Source of the DNA: Rhodococcus sp. IEGM 1381
Lineage (GTDB): Bacteria > Actinomycetota > Actinomycetes > Mycobacteriales > Mycobacteriaceae
DNA: 64,000 nucleotides
Reading direction: 5' to 3'
NCBI RefSeq assembly: GCF_030056795.1
Contig: NZ_JASHKQ010000013.1
Location: 1 to 64,000, forward strand
The notes under the pieces: generated by a model
What the model was told of the DNA's origin: nothing
Seen by the model: the letters and a program-made list of their open reading frames with translations, nothing else
Database searches by the model: none
Part shown: piece by piece, positions 55,162-63,262 of the stretch
Layout of the letters: each line of letters opens with the position of its first letter
Position numbering within the stretch: position 1 is the first letter of the stretch
Program-made: the position numbers and the translations under genes

Positions 55162-56364
55162 GTGATCGACGAATCGAACAGCGCTGCGGTCGGCGAGGCA
55201 ATGGACCGCGCCCTCGCCACCGCCACGGACGAAGTGGTCGCGCTCTCGCACTCGATTCACGCGGAACCGGAGCTGGCGTTCGAGGAACATCGCAGTGTCG
55301 CCAAGATTCTCGACACGCTCCGAGCCCACGATTTCGAGGTCGAGACGGCCGTCGCAGGCATGGACACCGCGTTCACCGCGTCGTTCGGTAGCGGCGACCT
55401 GGTGATCGGGATCTGTGCGGAGTACGACGCGCTGCCCGAGATCGGTCATGCGTGCGGGCACAACATCATTGCGGGTTCCGCGGTGGGGGCTGCGCTTGCG
55501 CTCGCTCCGGTCGCCGACTCTCTTGGCATCACCGTCCGAGTGCTCGGCACCCCGGCCGAAGAGACCGGCGGAGGCAAGGTGCTGATGCTCGAGCGCGGAG
55601 TGTTCGACGGCATCGGCGCGGCGCTGATGGTCCACCCCGGACCCTTCGACATCGTCGGTGCGACCTCGCTGGCTCTGGCCGACGTCGCCGTGAAGTTCAC
55701 CGGCCGCGCCGCGCACGCGTCGGCCGCTCCCGAGTGGGGAATCAACGCTGGCGATGCGGTCACCATCAGCCAGGTGGCGCTCGGTCTGCTGCGTCAGCAT
55801 CTGGCGCCCGGTCAGCAGTTCCACGGCATCGTCAGCGACGGCGGGGCGGCGCCGAACATCGTTCCCGGCCATGCCGAGTTGCTCTACTACCTGCGGGCGA
55901 ACACCACGGAGTCGCTCGAGGCGCTGAGAACCAAGGCGTTCGCGTGTTTCGAGGCCGGGGCACTCGCCACCGGGTGTACTCACGAGATTCGTACGGTGTC
56001 ACCGACATACGCGGCGTTGACGCCGGATTCGTGGCTGGTTGCGGCTTTTCGTCAGGAGATCGAAGCGTTGGGCCGATCGCCGTTGGCTCCGGATTTGGAA
56101 GGATTTCGCCCGTTGGGCAGCACAGACATGGGAAACGTGACGAATGTTCTACCCGGTATCCATCCCGTCGTCGGGCTCGACGCAGGCGGGGCGGTGACGC
56201 ATCAGCCTGAGTTCGCCGCTGCGTGCGTCACCGAGTCCGCCGACCGAGCATTGCGCGACGGAGCCCTCGGTCTGGCCAGAACTGCTGCGCGTGCTGCAGC
56301 CGATCCCAGCACTCGGGCCCGCCTGCTCGACGGCGTGAGTGCCCGATCGGCTGGGCAGCTGTGA
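55162..56364 (+). CDS. M20-family amidohydrolase (AmiB1-like)
   Basis: This encodes 400 residues. The metal site is AEYDALPEIGHACGHNI (Asp and Cys/His region) and TPAEETGGGKVLM (Glu pair). The lid domain runs about 185-295 (GRAAHASAAPEWGINA). Such enzymes cleave N-acyl or p-aminobenzoyl-glutamate-like amides. The GTG at 55162 starts it. Its stop overlaps the GTG of a second M20 gene by four bases, matching amiB1-amiA1 (Rv3306c-Rv3305c). The physiological substrate is unknown. Confidence 0.88.
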   Translation: MIDESNSAAVGEAMDRALATATDEVVALSHSIHAEPELAFEEHRSVAKILDTLRAHDFEVETAVAGMDTAFTASFGSGDLVIGICAEYDALPEIGHACGHNIIAGSAVGAALALAPVADSLGITVRVLGTPAEETGGGKVLMLERGVFDGIGAALMVHPGPFDIVGATSLALADVAVKFTGRAAHASAAPEWGINAGDAVTISQVALGLLRQHLAPGQQFHGIVSDGGAAPNIVPGHAELLYYLRANTTESLEALRTKAFACFEAGALATGCTHEIRTVSPTYAALTPDSWLVAAFRQEIEALGRSPLAPDLEGFRPLGSTDMGNVTNVLPGIHPVVGLDAGGAVTHQPEFAAACVTESADRALRDGALGLARTAARAAADPSTRARLLDGVSARSAGQL

Positions 56365-57524
56365 ACTCTCGTGAGGCCGAGATCGATCGGTGGATCCAGT
56401 CGCACACTGCAGATCTGGCACTGTGGCGGCGGCACATTCACGCCAACCCGGAACTCGCTCGACGCGAATTCGGCACCACCGCATTTGTGATCGAACAACT
56501 GGAAGCAGCGGGTCTGTCACCCAAGCCCCTCCCCGGCGGAACGGGGTTGATCTGTGACATCGGACCCGACGGTCCTCGTGTCGCGTTGCGGGCAGACATG
56601 GACGCCCTGCCGCTGCACGAGAAGACCGGCGCGGCGTATTCGTCGACTGTGCCCGGGGTGTCGCACGCCTGCGGCCACGACGCGCACACCACGGTGTTGC
56701 TCGCGACCGGGCTGGCGCTGGCGTCCCTGCCGGACCTGCAGTACGGCGTGCGCCTGATCTTTCAGCCCGCCGAGGAGGTCATGCCCGGGGGTGCGCTCGA
56801 CGCAGTGGCCGCGGGAGCGCTCGACGGTGTCACCAAGATCTTTGCGCTGCACTGTGATCCGCGGCTCGAGGTCGGTCAGGTCGGCGTACGTGTCGGGGCC
56901 ATCACCTCCGCCGCCGACACCGTCGAGCTGCGGCTGGACTCACCCGGCGGTCACACGTCGCGGCCGCACCTGACGACGGATCTCGTGTACGCCCTCGGCA
57001 CGGTCATCACCGGCCTGCCCGGGATGCTCAGCAGGCGCATCGATCCCCGGACCAGCACGGTCATGGTGTGGGGAGCGGTGGTGGCGGGCCAGGCCCCCAA
57101 CGCCATTCCGCAGACCGGCATGCTGACCGGTACCGTCCGCACCGGCGATCACGAGACCTGGGCCTTGCTCGAACCGTTGGTCCGCGAGATCGTCACCGGA
57201 TTGCTCGCACCCACCGGGGTGCAATTCGAGTTGCACTACCGACGAGGCGTGCCTCCCGTGGTCAACGACCCAGCGTCCACGCACACCTTCGAGAAGGCGA
57301 TCGAGCGGGTGGGGCCGACGGCCCTCGCCGATACCGCGCAGTCCGGTGGCGGCGAGGACTTCTCGTGGTACCTGGAAAGGGTGCCGGGGGCGATGGCTCG
57401 GCTGGGCGTCTGGCCCGGTACCGGCCCTCAACTCGACATTCATCAGCCCACGTTCGATCTCGACGAGCGAGCACTGGCCGTGGGCGTGAAGGTGATGACC
57501 GGAATCGCACTGGATCCGAACTAG
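56361..57524 (+). CDS. M20-family N-acyl amino acid/hippurate-type amidohydrolase (AmiA1-like)
   Basis: This encodes 387 residues. ALRADMDALPLHEKTGAAYS, HACGHDAHTTVLLATGLAL and FQPAEEVMPGGALDAVAAG are the di-metal site of IAA-amino acid/hippurate hydrolases. The dimerisation lid (about 180-290, DSPGGHTSRPHL) and the final SGGGEDFSWYLERVPG complete the active site. The start is GTG 56361, coupled to the preceding amidohydrolase, with homology beginning at EIDRWIQSHTADLALWRR. It is the second of a tandem pair that probably acts on different acyl groups. Confidence 0.9.
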   Translation: MNSREAEIDRWIQSHTADLALWRRHIHANPELARREFGTTAFVIEQLEAAGLSPKPLPGGTGLICDIGPDGPRVALRADMDALPLHEKTGAAYSSTVPGVSHACGHDAHTTVLLATGLALASLPDLQYGVRLIFQPAEEVMPGGALDAVAAGALDGVTKIFALHCDPRLEVGQVGVRVGAITSAADTVELRLDSPGGHTSRPHLTTDLVYALGTVITGLPGMLSRRIDPRTSTVMVWGAVVAGQAPNAIPQTGMLTGTVRTGDHETWALLEPLVREIVTGLLAPTGVQFELHYRRGVPPVVNDPASTHTFEKAIERVGPTALADTAQSGGGEDFSWYLERVPGAMARLGVWPGTGPQLDIHQPTFDLDERALAVGVKVMTGIALDPN

Positions 57525-57540
57525 GGGCAGGGAACGAGAT

Positions 57541-57857
57541 GACTTTCGATGTGTCGCCGATCGGAATCGTTCGATCCGGCCGCGACGACCATCGGCTCGC
57601 GCCACCCCCGCGGTGACATGACGCTTCCTCGGGTGGGAATCCTCGCCCAACGCGTCAAGGACCGGCCCAACCATCTCGGAGTGTCGCGGTGCGAGATCGT
57701 CGACGTCGACGGACTGCGCATCCGAGTCCGGGGTCTCGACGCGATCGATGGTTCACCTGTCCTCGACGTCGAACCGTTCCTGCAGTCCATGGTTCCGAAG
57801 CGTGCGGACGTGACCGAGCCGACCTGGGTGGCGTCGGTGATGAAGAACTACTTCTGA
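57541..57857 (+). pseudogene. TrmO/TsaA-like tRNA methyltransferase remnant with internal deletion
   Basis: ATG 57541 opens MTFDVSPIGIVRSGRDD, the N-terminal strand of the TsaA/TrmO (YaeB) family, but this frame stops at 57616. From about 57590 another frame reads GSRHPRGDMTLPRVGILAQR, VKDRPNHLGVSRCE and GLDAIDGSPVLDVEP, the family's C-terminal half, to the stop at 57857. About 50 codons expected between (the stretch leading to FSHVEVV-like residues) are missing, and the join is out of frame. I infer a deletion pseudogene; the fragment starting at ATG 57618 could still be translated but lacks half the SAM site. Confidence 0.72.
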
Positions 57858-57870
57858 TCTGTCCTTCGAG

Positions 57871-58335
57871 CTACGAGGCTGTGCCGGGACCGACGTTGCG
57901 GCTGTTGCGGGTTCGTAGGTCTCGCACGTATTCGGCTGGGGCACCGGCAATTTCGGCTGCTTCCGCCATCACTCCGAGATAGCGGGCCGACGGCAGGCCA
58001 CCCTCGTAGGCGTCGAGCACGTACATCCACGCCAGTACCGGCTCCCGGCCGGTTTCGATGCGTAGTCGGATCTTGCGGTGAATGCCGAGTTCGGAGCCTT
58101 CCCAGCGATCCAGACTTTCCTCGTCCTCGTCCGATACGTCGTAGAGCACGACGAAGACCTGCGAGTCGGGATCCTCCACGACCGTGGCGAGTGCGCCTTC
58201 CCAGCCGATGTCGCCGCCGCCGAAGGTCAACCGCCATCCGTGCAGCCACCCGGTTCCCGACAGGGGCGAGTGAGGGCATCGCTGCAACATCTGCTCCGGA
58301 TGCATGTTCGATCCGTAGGCGGCATAAATTGGCAC
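57871..58335 (-). CDS. Gamma-glutamylcyclotransferase-like protein (Rv3304-like)
   Basis: This encodes 154 residues. PIYAAYGSNMHPEQMLQRCP has the YGSNM substrate loop. LSGTGWLHGWRLTFGGGDIG and AWMYVLDAYEGGLPSARYLG follow, and the catalytic acidic residue is expected in the DRWEGSELG segment. The fold is gamma-glutamylcyclotransferase/AIG2-like, and the substrate is unconfirmed. Homology starts at the GTG at 58335, which TAGGCT precedes by seven bases. It is divergent from lpdA, as Rv3304 is from Rv3303c. Confidence 0.85.
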   Translation of the reverse strand: MPIYAAYGSNMHPEQMLQRCPHSPLSGTGWLHGWRLTFGGGDIGWEGALATVVEDPDSQVFVVLYDVSDEDEESLDRWEGSELGIHRKIRLRIETGREPVLAWMYVLDAYEGGLPSARYLGVMAEAAEIAGAPAEYVRDLRTRNSRNVGPGTAS

Positions 58336-58517
58336 GTCGGCCAGCCTAAACCGTATCGGTGCCGGTTGACGCGTCGTGGTCCTGTTTCGGTGAGTCGTCG
58401 CAGGTCCGCTCCCTTGTCGGGTGATCGAAGCCAGCCCTACCGACGCGCCGGGGCAGCCTCTGCAATACCGTTGAGGAGACCAGGCGAGAGAATGTCGAGC
58501 ACGCGAGAAGAGGATCA

Positions 58518-59921
58518 ATGACCCGGATTGTGATCATCGGTGGTGGTCCGGCAGGGTACGAAGCAGCATTGGTAGCCGCCCAGCACGGCGGACAGGTGAC
58601 GCTCGTCGATTCCGACGGTATCGGTGGTGCCTGCGTTCTTTGGGACTGCGTGCCGTCGAAGACGTTCATCGCCTCGACCGGCATTCGCACCGAGATGCGT
58701 CGAGCCAGCGACCTGGGCATTTCGCTCGATCCATCGCAGGCCGCCGTCGCGCTTCCGAAAATTCACGACCGAGTCAAGAGTCTCGCGCAGGCACAGTCGG
58801 CCGACATCGCTCACCGCGTCACCTCGGTCGGCGTCGAACTTCTGGCCGGCCGCGCCGAGATGATCGACACCCACGTCGGTATGGCCTCGCATCAGATCAA
58901 GGCCGTGCTGGCCGACGGTGAGGAGCGAATCCTGGACGCCGACGTCGTTCTCATCGCGACCGGTGCCCGTCCCCGCGTGGTCAAGGGAGCCGAACCCGAC
59001 GGCGAACGCATTCTCAACTGGCGTCAGCTCTACGACCTCGAGGCCCTACCCGAGCACCTGGTGGTCGTCGGATCCGGTGTGACCGGTGCCGAGTTCGTCT
59101 CGGCCTACACCGAGATGGGCGTCAAGGTCACCGCGGTCTCGAGTCGCGACCGCGTGCTTCCGCACGAGGACGAGGACGCCGCTCTGGTCCTCGAGGACGC
59201 GTTCAACGAACGAGGCGTCACCCTCGTCAAACATGCTCGAGCCGATTCGGTGGTCCGCACCGACGACGGCGTTCTCGTCACGCTGTCGGACGGTCGCACC
59301 GTCGAGGGCAGCCACGCGCTGATGACCGTCGGATCGGTTCCCAACACCTCGGGTCTCGGACTCGAGAAGGTGGGCATCGAACTCGACAAGGGGGGGTACC
59401 TGCGGGTGGACCGCGTATCTCGCACTGCGGTCGCGGGCATCTACGCAGCCGGTGACTGCACCGGTCTGCTGCCGCTGGCCTCGGTCGCGGCGATGCAGGG
59501 CCGCATCGCGATGTACCACGCGCTGGGTCAGGCCGTCAGTCCGATCAAGCTCAAGACCGTGGCGTCGGCGGTATTCACACGGCCCGAGATCGCGTCGGTC
59601 GGCGTCGCGCAGTCCAAGATCGACGCCGGTGACGTACCGGCGCGCGTGGTGATGCTGCCACTGACCACAAATCCCCGAGCGAAGATGAGCGGCCTCAAGC
59701 GCGGCTTCGTCAAGATCTTCTGCCGCCCGGCCACCGGCGTCGTCATCGGCGGCGTCGTGGTGGCCCCGAGTGCATCGGAGCTGATTCTGCCGATCGCGAT
59801 GGCGGTGCAGAACAATCTGTCGGTGAACGACCTGGCGAACACGTTCTCGGTGTACCCGTCGTTGTCGGGATCGGTCATCGAGGCTGCGCGTCAGCTGATG
59901 GCACACGACGATCTGGACTGA
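58518..59921 (+). CDS. lpdA: LpdA-type FAD-dependent NAD(P)H:quinone reductase
   Basis: This encodes 467 residues of the pyridine nucleotide-disulfide reductase fold: IIGGGPAGYEAALVA (FAD), VVVGSGVTGAEFVSAY (NAD), GIYAAGDCTGLLPLASVAA and a C-terminal dimerisation domain. The redox region is IGGACVLWDCVPSKTF with Cys39 and Cys44, so a CxxxxC pair is present, whereas M. tuberculosis LpdA as I remember it lacks the first Cys. The C-terminal catalytic His-x4-Glu of lipoamide dehydrogenase is replaced by YPSLSG. This makes E3 activity unlikely and quinone reduction more likely. The position, divergent from the Rv3304-like gene and near glpD, matches Rv3303c. Confidence 0.88.
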   Translation: MTRIVIIGGGPAGYEAALVAAQHGGQVTLVDSDGIGGACVLWDCVPSKTFIASTGIRTEMRRASDLGISLDPSQAAVALPKIHDRVKSLAQAQSADIAHRVTSVGVELLAGRAEMIDTHVGMASHQIKAVLADGEERILDADVVLIATGARPRVVKGAEPDGERILNWRQLYDLEALPEHLVVVGSGVTGAEFVSAYTEMGVKVTAVSSRDRVLPHEDEDAALVLEDAFNERGVTLVKHARADSVVRTDDGVLVTLSDGRTVEGSHALMTVGSVPNTSGLGLEKVGIELDKGGYLRVDRVSRTAVAGIYAAGDCTGLLPLASVAAMQGRIAMYHALGQAVSPIKLKTVASAVFTRPEIASVGVAQSKIDAGDVPARVVMLPLTTNPRAKMSGLKRGFVKIFCRPATGVVIGGVVVAPSASELILPIAMAVQNNLSVNDLANTFSVYPSLSGSVIEAARQLMAHDDLD

Positions 59922-59922
59922 T

Positions 59923-59935
59923 CTCACTATGTGAG
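59923..59935. promoter_or_regulatory. Palindrome between lpdA and the aminotransferase
   Basis: CTCAC-TAT-GTGAG is a perfect inverted repeat starting two bases after the lpdA stop and about 125 bases before the aminotransferase start. It may be an operator for the latter; the regulator is not identifiable. Confidence 0.35.
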
Positions 59936-59972
59936 AATTGCGTTTCATATTTCGGTAGCACGTGAGACAGTC

Positions 59973-60002
59973 GAGAGAGCGGACACACCCGTCCGCTCTC
60001 TC
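59973..60002 (+). terminator. Terminator-like hairpin after lpdA
   Basis: GAGAGAGCGGAC and GTCCGCTCTCTC form a perfect 12-bp stem with the six-base loop ACACCC, 52 bases after the lpdA stop. No T-run follows, which is common for terminators in this group. Confidence 0.7.
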
Positions 60003-60060
60003 CTCGACTCAGCGGATCCGCGGGCCGTTCCTTCGTTCCTGCTGCCCCGGAGTCTCTTTC

Positions 60061-61284
60061 ATGTCTTCTACTCACCGCCCCGTCGGCTTGGCCCGACGTA
60101 CCGCATCGCTCTCCAGCTCGGCCATTCGCGATCTTCTCGCCCTGACCGCACGTGACGACGTCATCAGCCTGGCAGGAGGTCTGCCGGCCACGGATCTGAT
60201 CCCCGTCGCCCGCATCGCGGCAGCTGCCGAGGCGGTGCTGCGGAGCCCTGATGCCGTCCAGTACTGCGAGACCGCCGGCCATCGCACGCTGCGCAGCGTG
60301 ATCGCGTCGAGAGAGAGCGCCGTGCGCGGGGGAGTGGAAGTGCCGGCGGACACCGTCGTCGTCACGCACGGATCGCAACAAGCGCTGACGTTGCTCGCCC
60401 AGGCGCTGATCGACCCGGGTGCCGTTGTCGTCGTCGACGAGCCCGCGTATACCGGTGCGCTGCAGGTGTTCTCGATCGCCGAGGCACGGATCGAGGCAAT
60501 CGAAATCGACGCCGACGGGATGGATACCGCGGAACTCGAACGACGGTTGACGGCGGGCCTGCGTCCGGCCGTGGTCCACACGGTTGCCAACTTCCACAAC
60601 CCTCGCGGGGTCACGATGAGCGAGCAGCGTCGGCGGCACCTCGCGGCGCTCGCGGATCACTACGGATTCTGGGTGATCGAGGACGACCCGTACGGCGAGA
60701 TCTGGTTCGCCGCAACAGGCTCTACGCACGGTACGGGCGCACCGCCGCCGCCGATAGCCTGTTTCGGCGATCGCGTCATCCGGCTGTCGAGTGCGTCGAA
60801 GATCCTCGCTCCGACGCTGCGTGTCGGCTGGTTCGTCGCTCCGCCCGCCGTGTGTGCGGCTGTGGAACTGCTCAAGCAGGGTGCCGATCTGTGCGGTTCC
60901 TCGATGACGCAGCTGATGGCAGCGAACATGCTCGGTGACACTGCGTGGTTGGACGCCCACTTGGCGACTTTACGTCGCGAGTATGCCTGCCGTGCAACGG
61001 CATTGACGGCTGCGCTCGATGCCCAGTTCTCCGCGCGGCTCACGGTCTCGCGCCCGACGGGTGGAATGTTCGCCTGGGCCACGTTCGAGGATGGGACCGG
61101 CACGGACGAGCTGCTCGCGGCCGCCCTGGAGCATGGGGTTGCCTTCGTTCCAGGCTCGGCGTTTGCGTCGGCCGAGCAGTATGGACGCTCGCTCCGGCTG
61201 AGCTTCGCGGGATCGACGCCGGCAGAGCTGGCAGAGGCAGTACGGCGATTGGGTGCTGCACACGCGTCCATCCGCGCTCACTGA
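60061..61284 (+). CDS. PLP-dependent aminotransferase class I/II (MocR/ARO8-like, no HTH)
   Basis: This encodes 407 residues. SLAGGLPATDLIPVARIAAA and VVTHGSQQALTLLAQALIDP (PLP phosphate and ring contacts), VANFHNPRGVTMS, IEDDPYGEIWF and the PLP Lys in IRLSSASKILAPTLRVGWFV define the 2-aminoadipate/aromatic aminotransferase group. MocR regulators share this domain, but here no N-terminal winged helix is present, so it is an enzyme. ATG 60061 has GGAG nine bases upstream. The substrate is unknown. It stands alone between the lpdA terminator and glpD. Confidence 0.88.
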   Translation: MSSTHRPVGLARRTASLSSSAIRDLLALTARDDVISLAGGLPATDLIPVARIAAAAEAVLRSPDAVQYCETAGHRTLRSVIASRESAVRGGVEVPADTVVVTHGSQQALTLLAQALIDPGAVVVVDEPAYTGALQVFSIAEARIEAIEIDADGMDTAELERRLTAGLRPAVVHTVANFHNPRGVTMSEQRRRHLAALADHYGFWVIEDDPYGEIWFAATGSTHGTGAPPPPIACFGDRVIRLSSASKILAPTLRVGWFVAPPAVCAAVELLKQGADLCGSSMTQLMAANMLGDTAWLDAHLATLRREYACRATALTAALDAQFSARLTVSRPTGGMFAWATFEDGTGTDELLAAALEHGVAFVPGSAFASAEQYGRSLRLSFAGSTPAELAEAVRRLGAAHASIRAH

Positions 61285-61378
61285 GCGTCGCCAGCAGGTT
61301 CTGCGCGTGGCGGACCTGGGGCGGTAACCTGACATGCACGTAGTGCGCGGGGTTTTTCGACGGATAGGGAGCGTCACA

Positions 61379-63109
61379 GTGAGCAACCGATCGAACACGA
61401 AGTTCCTCGGACCCACCCAGCGGGTGGAGGCGTGGGACCAGCTCGGAAGCGAGCAGTTCGACGTAGTGGTCGTCGGCGGTGGCGTCGTCGGCTCCGGTGC
61501 GGCCCTCGACGCGGCGACGCGGGGTCTGAAAGTGGCTTTGGTCGAGGCTCGAGATTATGCGTCGGGAACGTCGTCTCGGTCGTCCAAGATGTTCCACGGC
61601 GGCCTTCGTTACCTCGAGCAGCTCGAGTTCGGGCTCGTGCGCGAGGCTCTGCACGAGCGGGAACTCTCGTTGTCCACACTCGCACCGCACCTGGTCAAGC
61701 CGTTGAAGTTTCTGTTCCCGCTCACCCATCGTGTGTGGGAGCGCCCGTACATCGCCGCGGGCATCTTTCTCTACGACCGGATGGGTGGGGCCAAATCGGT
61801 TCCGCAGCAGAAGCATCTGACGCGGTCCGGCGCATTGCGGATGTCGCCCGGTATCAAGCGGAAGTCGCTGATCGGCGGAATTCGGTACTACGACACCGTT
61901 GTCGACGATGCCCGGCACACCATGACTGTCGCCAGAACGGCCGCTCACTACGGCGCAGTGGTTCGTACATCCACCCAAGTTGTCGGGTTCCTGCGTGAGG
62001 CAGATCGGGTATCGGGTGTGCGAGTGCGCGATTCGGAAACCGGTGCCACCACCGAAGTGCGCGCACACGTGGTGATCAACGCCACCGGTGTATGGACCGA
62101 CGAGATCCAGTCGTTGTCCAATATGCGCGGACGGTTTCGGGTGCGTGCATCGAAGGGTGTGCACATCGTGGTGCCGCGCGACCGAATCGTCAGCGAAGCC
62201 GCGATCATTCTGCGCACCGAGAAATCCGTACTCTTCATCATCCCGTGGGGAGCGCACTGGATCATCGGTACCACCGACACCGACTGGAATCTCGATCTCG
62301 CGCATCCGGCCGCGACCAAAGCCGACATCGACTACATCCTGGGTGAGGTCAACGGCGTGCTCGTCACGCCGCTCACCCACGAGGACATCGACGGTGTGTA
62401 CGCGGGCCTACGGCCACTGCTGGCAGGCGAGAGCGACGAGACCTCCAAGCTCTCTCGTGAGCACGCGGTCGCTCGGGTGGCACCGGGACTCATCGCCATC
62501 GCCGGCGGCAAGTACACGACATACCGAGTGATGGCCGAGGACGCCGTCGATCTGGCGGCGGAGGACATCCCGGTGCGGGTCGCGTCCTCGATCACCGAGA
62601 AGGTGCCCCTCGTCGGTGCCGACGGTTACTTCGCCCTGGTCAATCAGGCACCGCATCTGGGCGAGATGTACAACTTGCATCCACATCGGGTGACGCACCT
62701 GCTGGACCGATACGGTTCGTTGATCGACGAGGTGTTGGCGATGGCGGACGGCAAACCCGAACTGCTGCAACCACTCACCGACGCACCGTCCTACCTGCAG
62801 GTCGAGGTGGTCTACGCAGCGGCGGCGGAGGGCGCGTTGCACCTGGAGGACGTGCTGTCGCGTCGTACCCGGATTTCCATCGAGTACTCACACCGCGGGA
62901 TGAACTGCGCGGGTCAGGTAGCAGCGTTGATCGCTCCCGTTCTGGGCTGGGACGAGGCCATGGCCGATCGTGAAGTCGAGACCTACCGCGCCCGGGTGGA
63001 GGCCGAAATCGAATCGCAGCGCCAGCCCGACGACGAGTCGGCGGACGCGCTGCGGGTTGTCGCTCCGGAGGCCCGACAGGAAATTCTGGAACCGGTTCGC
63101 GGGTTCTGA
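61379..63109 (+). CDS. glpD: Glycerol-3-phosphate dehydrogenase, aerobic FAD type
   Basis: This encodes 576 residues. FDVVVVGGGVVGSGAALDAA is the FAD loop, SGTSSRSSKMFHGGLRYLEQ the signature of GlpD, and FIIPWGAHWIIGTTDTDW the substrate region. The C-terminal helical domain holds EYSHRGMNCAGQVAALIAPV. It oxidises glycerol-3-phosphate to dihydroxyacetone phosphate and delivers electrons to the quinone pool at the membrane. GTG 61379 has AGGGAG seven bases upstream; the frame extends to ATG 61334, but TAACCT ends three bases before that ATG, placing transcription start after it. The order lpdA...glpD matches Rv3303c-Rv3302c (glpD2). Confidence 0.94.
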   Translation: MSNRSNTKFLGPTQRVEAWDQLGSEQFDVVVVGGGVVGSGAALDAATRGLKVALVEARDYASGTSSRSSKMFHGGLRYLEQLEFGLVREALHERELSLSTLAPHLVKPLKFLFPLTHRVWERPYIAAGIFLYDRMGGAKSVPQQKHLTRSGALRMSPGIKRKSLIGGIRYYDTVVDDARHTMTVARTAAHYGAVVRTSTQVVGFLREADRVSGVRVRDSETGATTEVRAHVVINATGVWTDEIQSLSNMRGRFRVRASKGVHIVVPRDRIVSEAAIILRTEKSVLFIIPWGAHWIIGTTDTDWNLDLAHPAATKADIDYILGEVNGVLVTPLTHEDIDGVYAGLRPLLAGESDETSKLSREHAVARVAPGLIAIAGGKYTTYRVMAEDAVDLAAEDIPVRVASSITEKVPLVGADGYFALVNQAPHLGEMYNLHPHRVTHLLDRYGSLIDEVLAMADGKPELLQPLTDAPSYLQVEVVYAAAAEGALHLEDVLSRRTRISIEYSHRGMNCAGQVAALIAPVLGWDEAMADREVETYRARVEAEIESQRQPDDESADALRVVAPEARQEILEPVRGF

Positions 63110-63110
63110 G

Positions 63111-63248
63111 TCAGCGCTGTCGAACCAGTGTCCGCGGTGCGCGAGCCGCCGTCGCGCCGGAGACGGCCATGATCAGCAGGGTGAGTATCGCCAGTGTCAA
63201 CATGGGATCCATGGTGATCGGCAAAGCTGTGAGCAGGCTTGGTCTCAT
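63111..63248 (-). CDS. Possible small membrane protein
   Basis: This would encode 45 residues: one hydrophobic helix (about 13-31, DPMLTLAILTLLIMAVSG) and a basic tail ending RTLVRQR. It lies 14 bases downstream of the sigma factor gene on the same strand, so it could be cotranscribed, and it abuts glpD. There is no clear ribosome site, and an internal ATG at 63209 is also possible. Many ECF sigma genes are followed by a short membrane partner, but nothing in the sequence proves that role. Confidence 0.28.
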   Translation of the reverse strand: MRPSLLTALPITMDPMLTLAILTLLIMAVSGATAARAPRTLVRQR

Positions 63249-63262
63249 CTGACAGTGAGCCG

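Noticed and set aside
58518-59921. Calling this gene a lipoamide dehydrogenase (E3)
   Set aside because: The catalytic C-terminal His-Glu pair is absent (YPSLSG), and no 2-oxo acid dehydrogenase genes are nearby.
60061-61284. MocR-type transcription factor
   Set aside because: The aminotransferase domain matches, but no N-terminal GntR-type helix-turn-helix is encoded upstream in frame.
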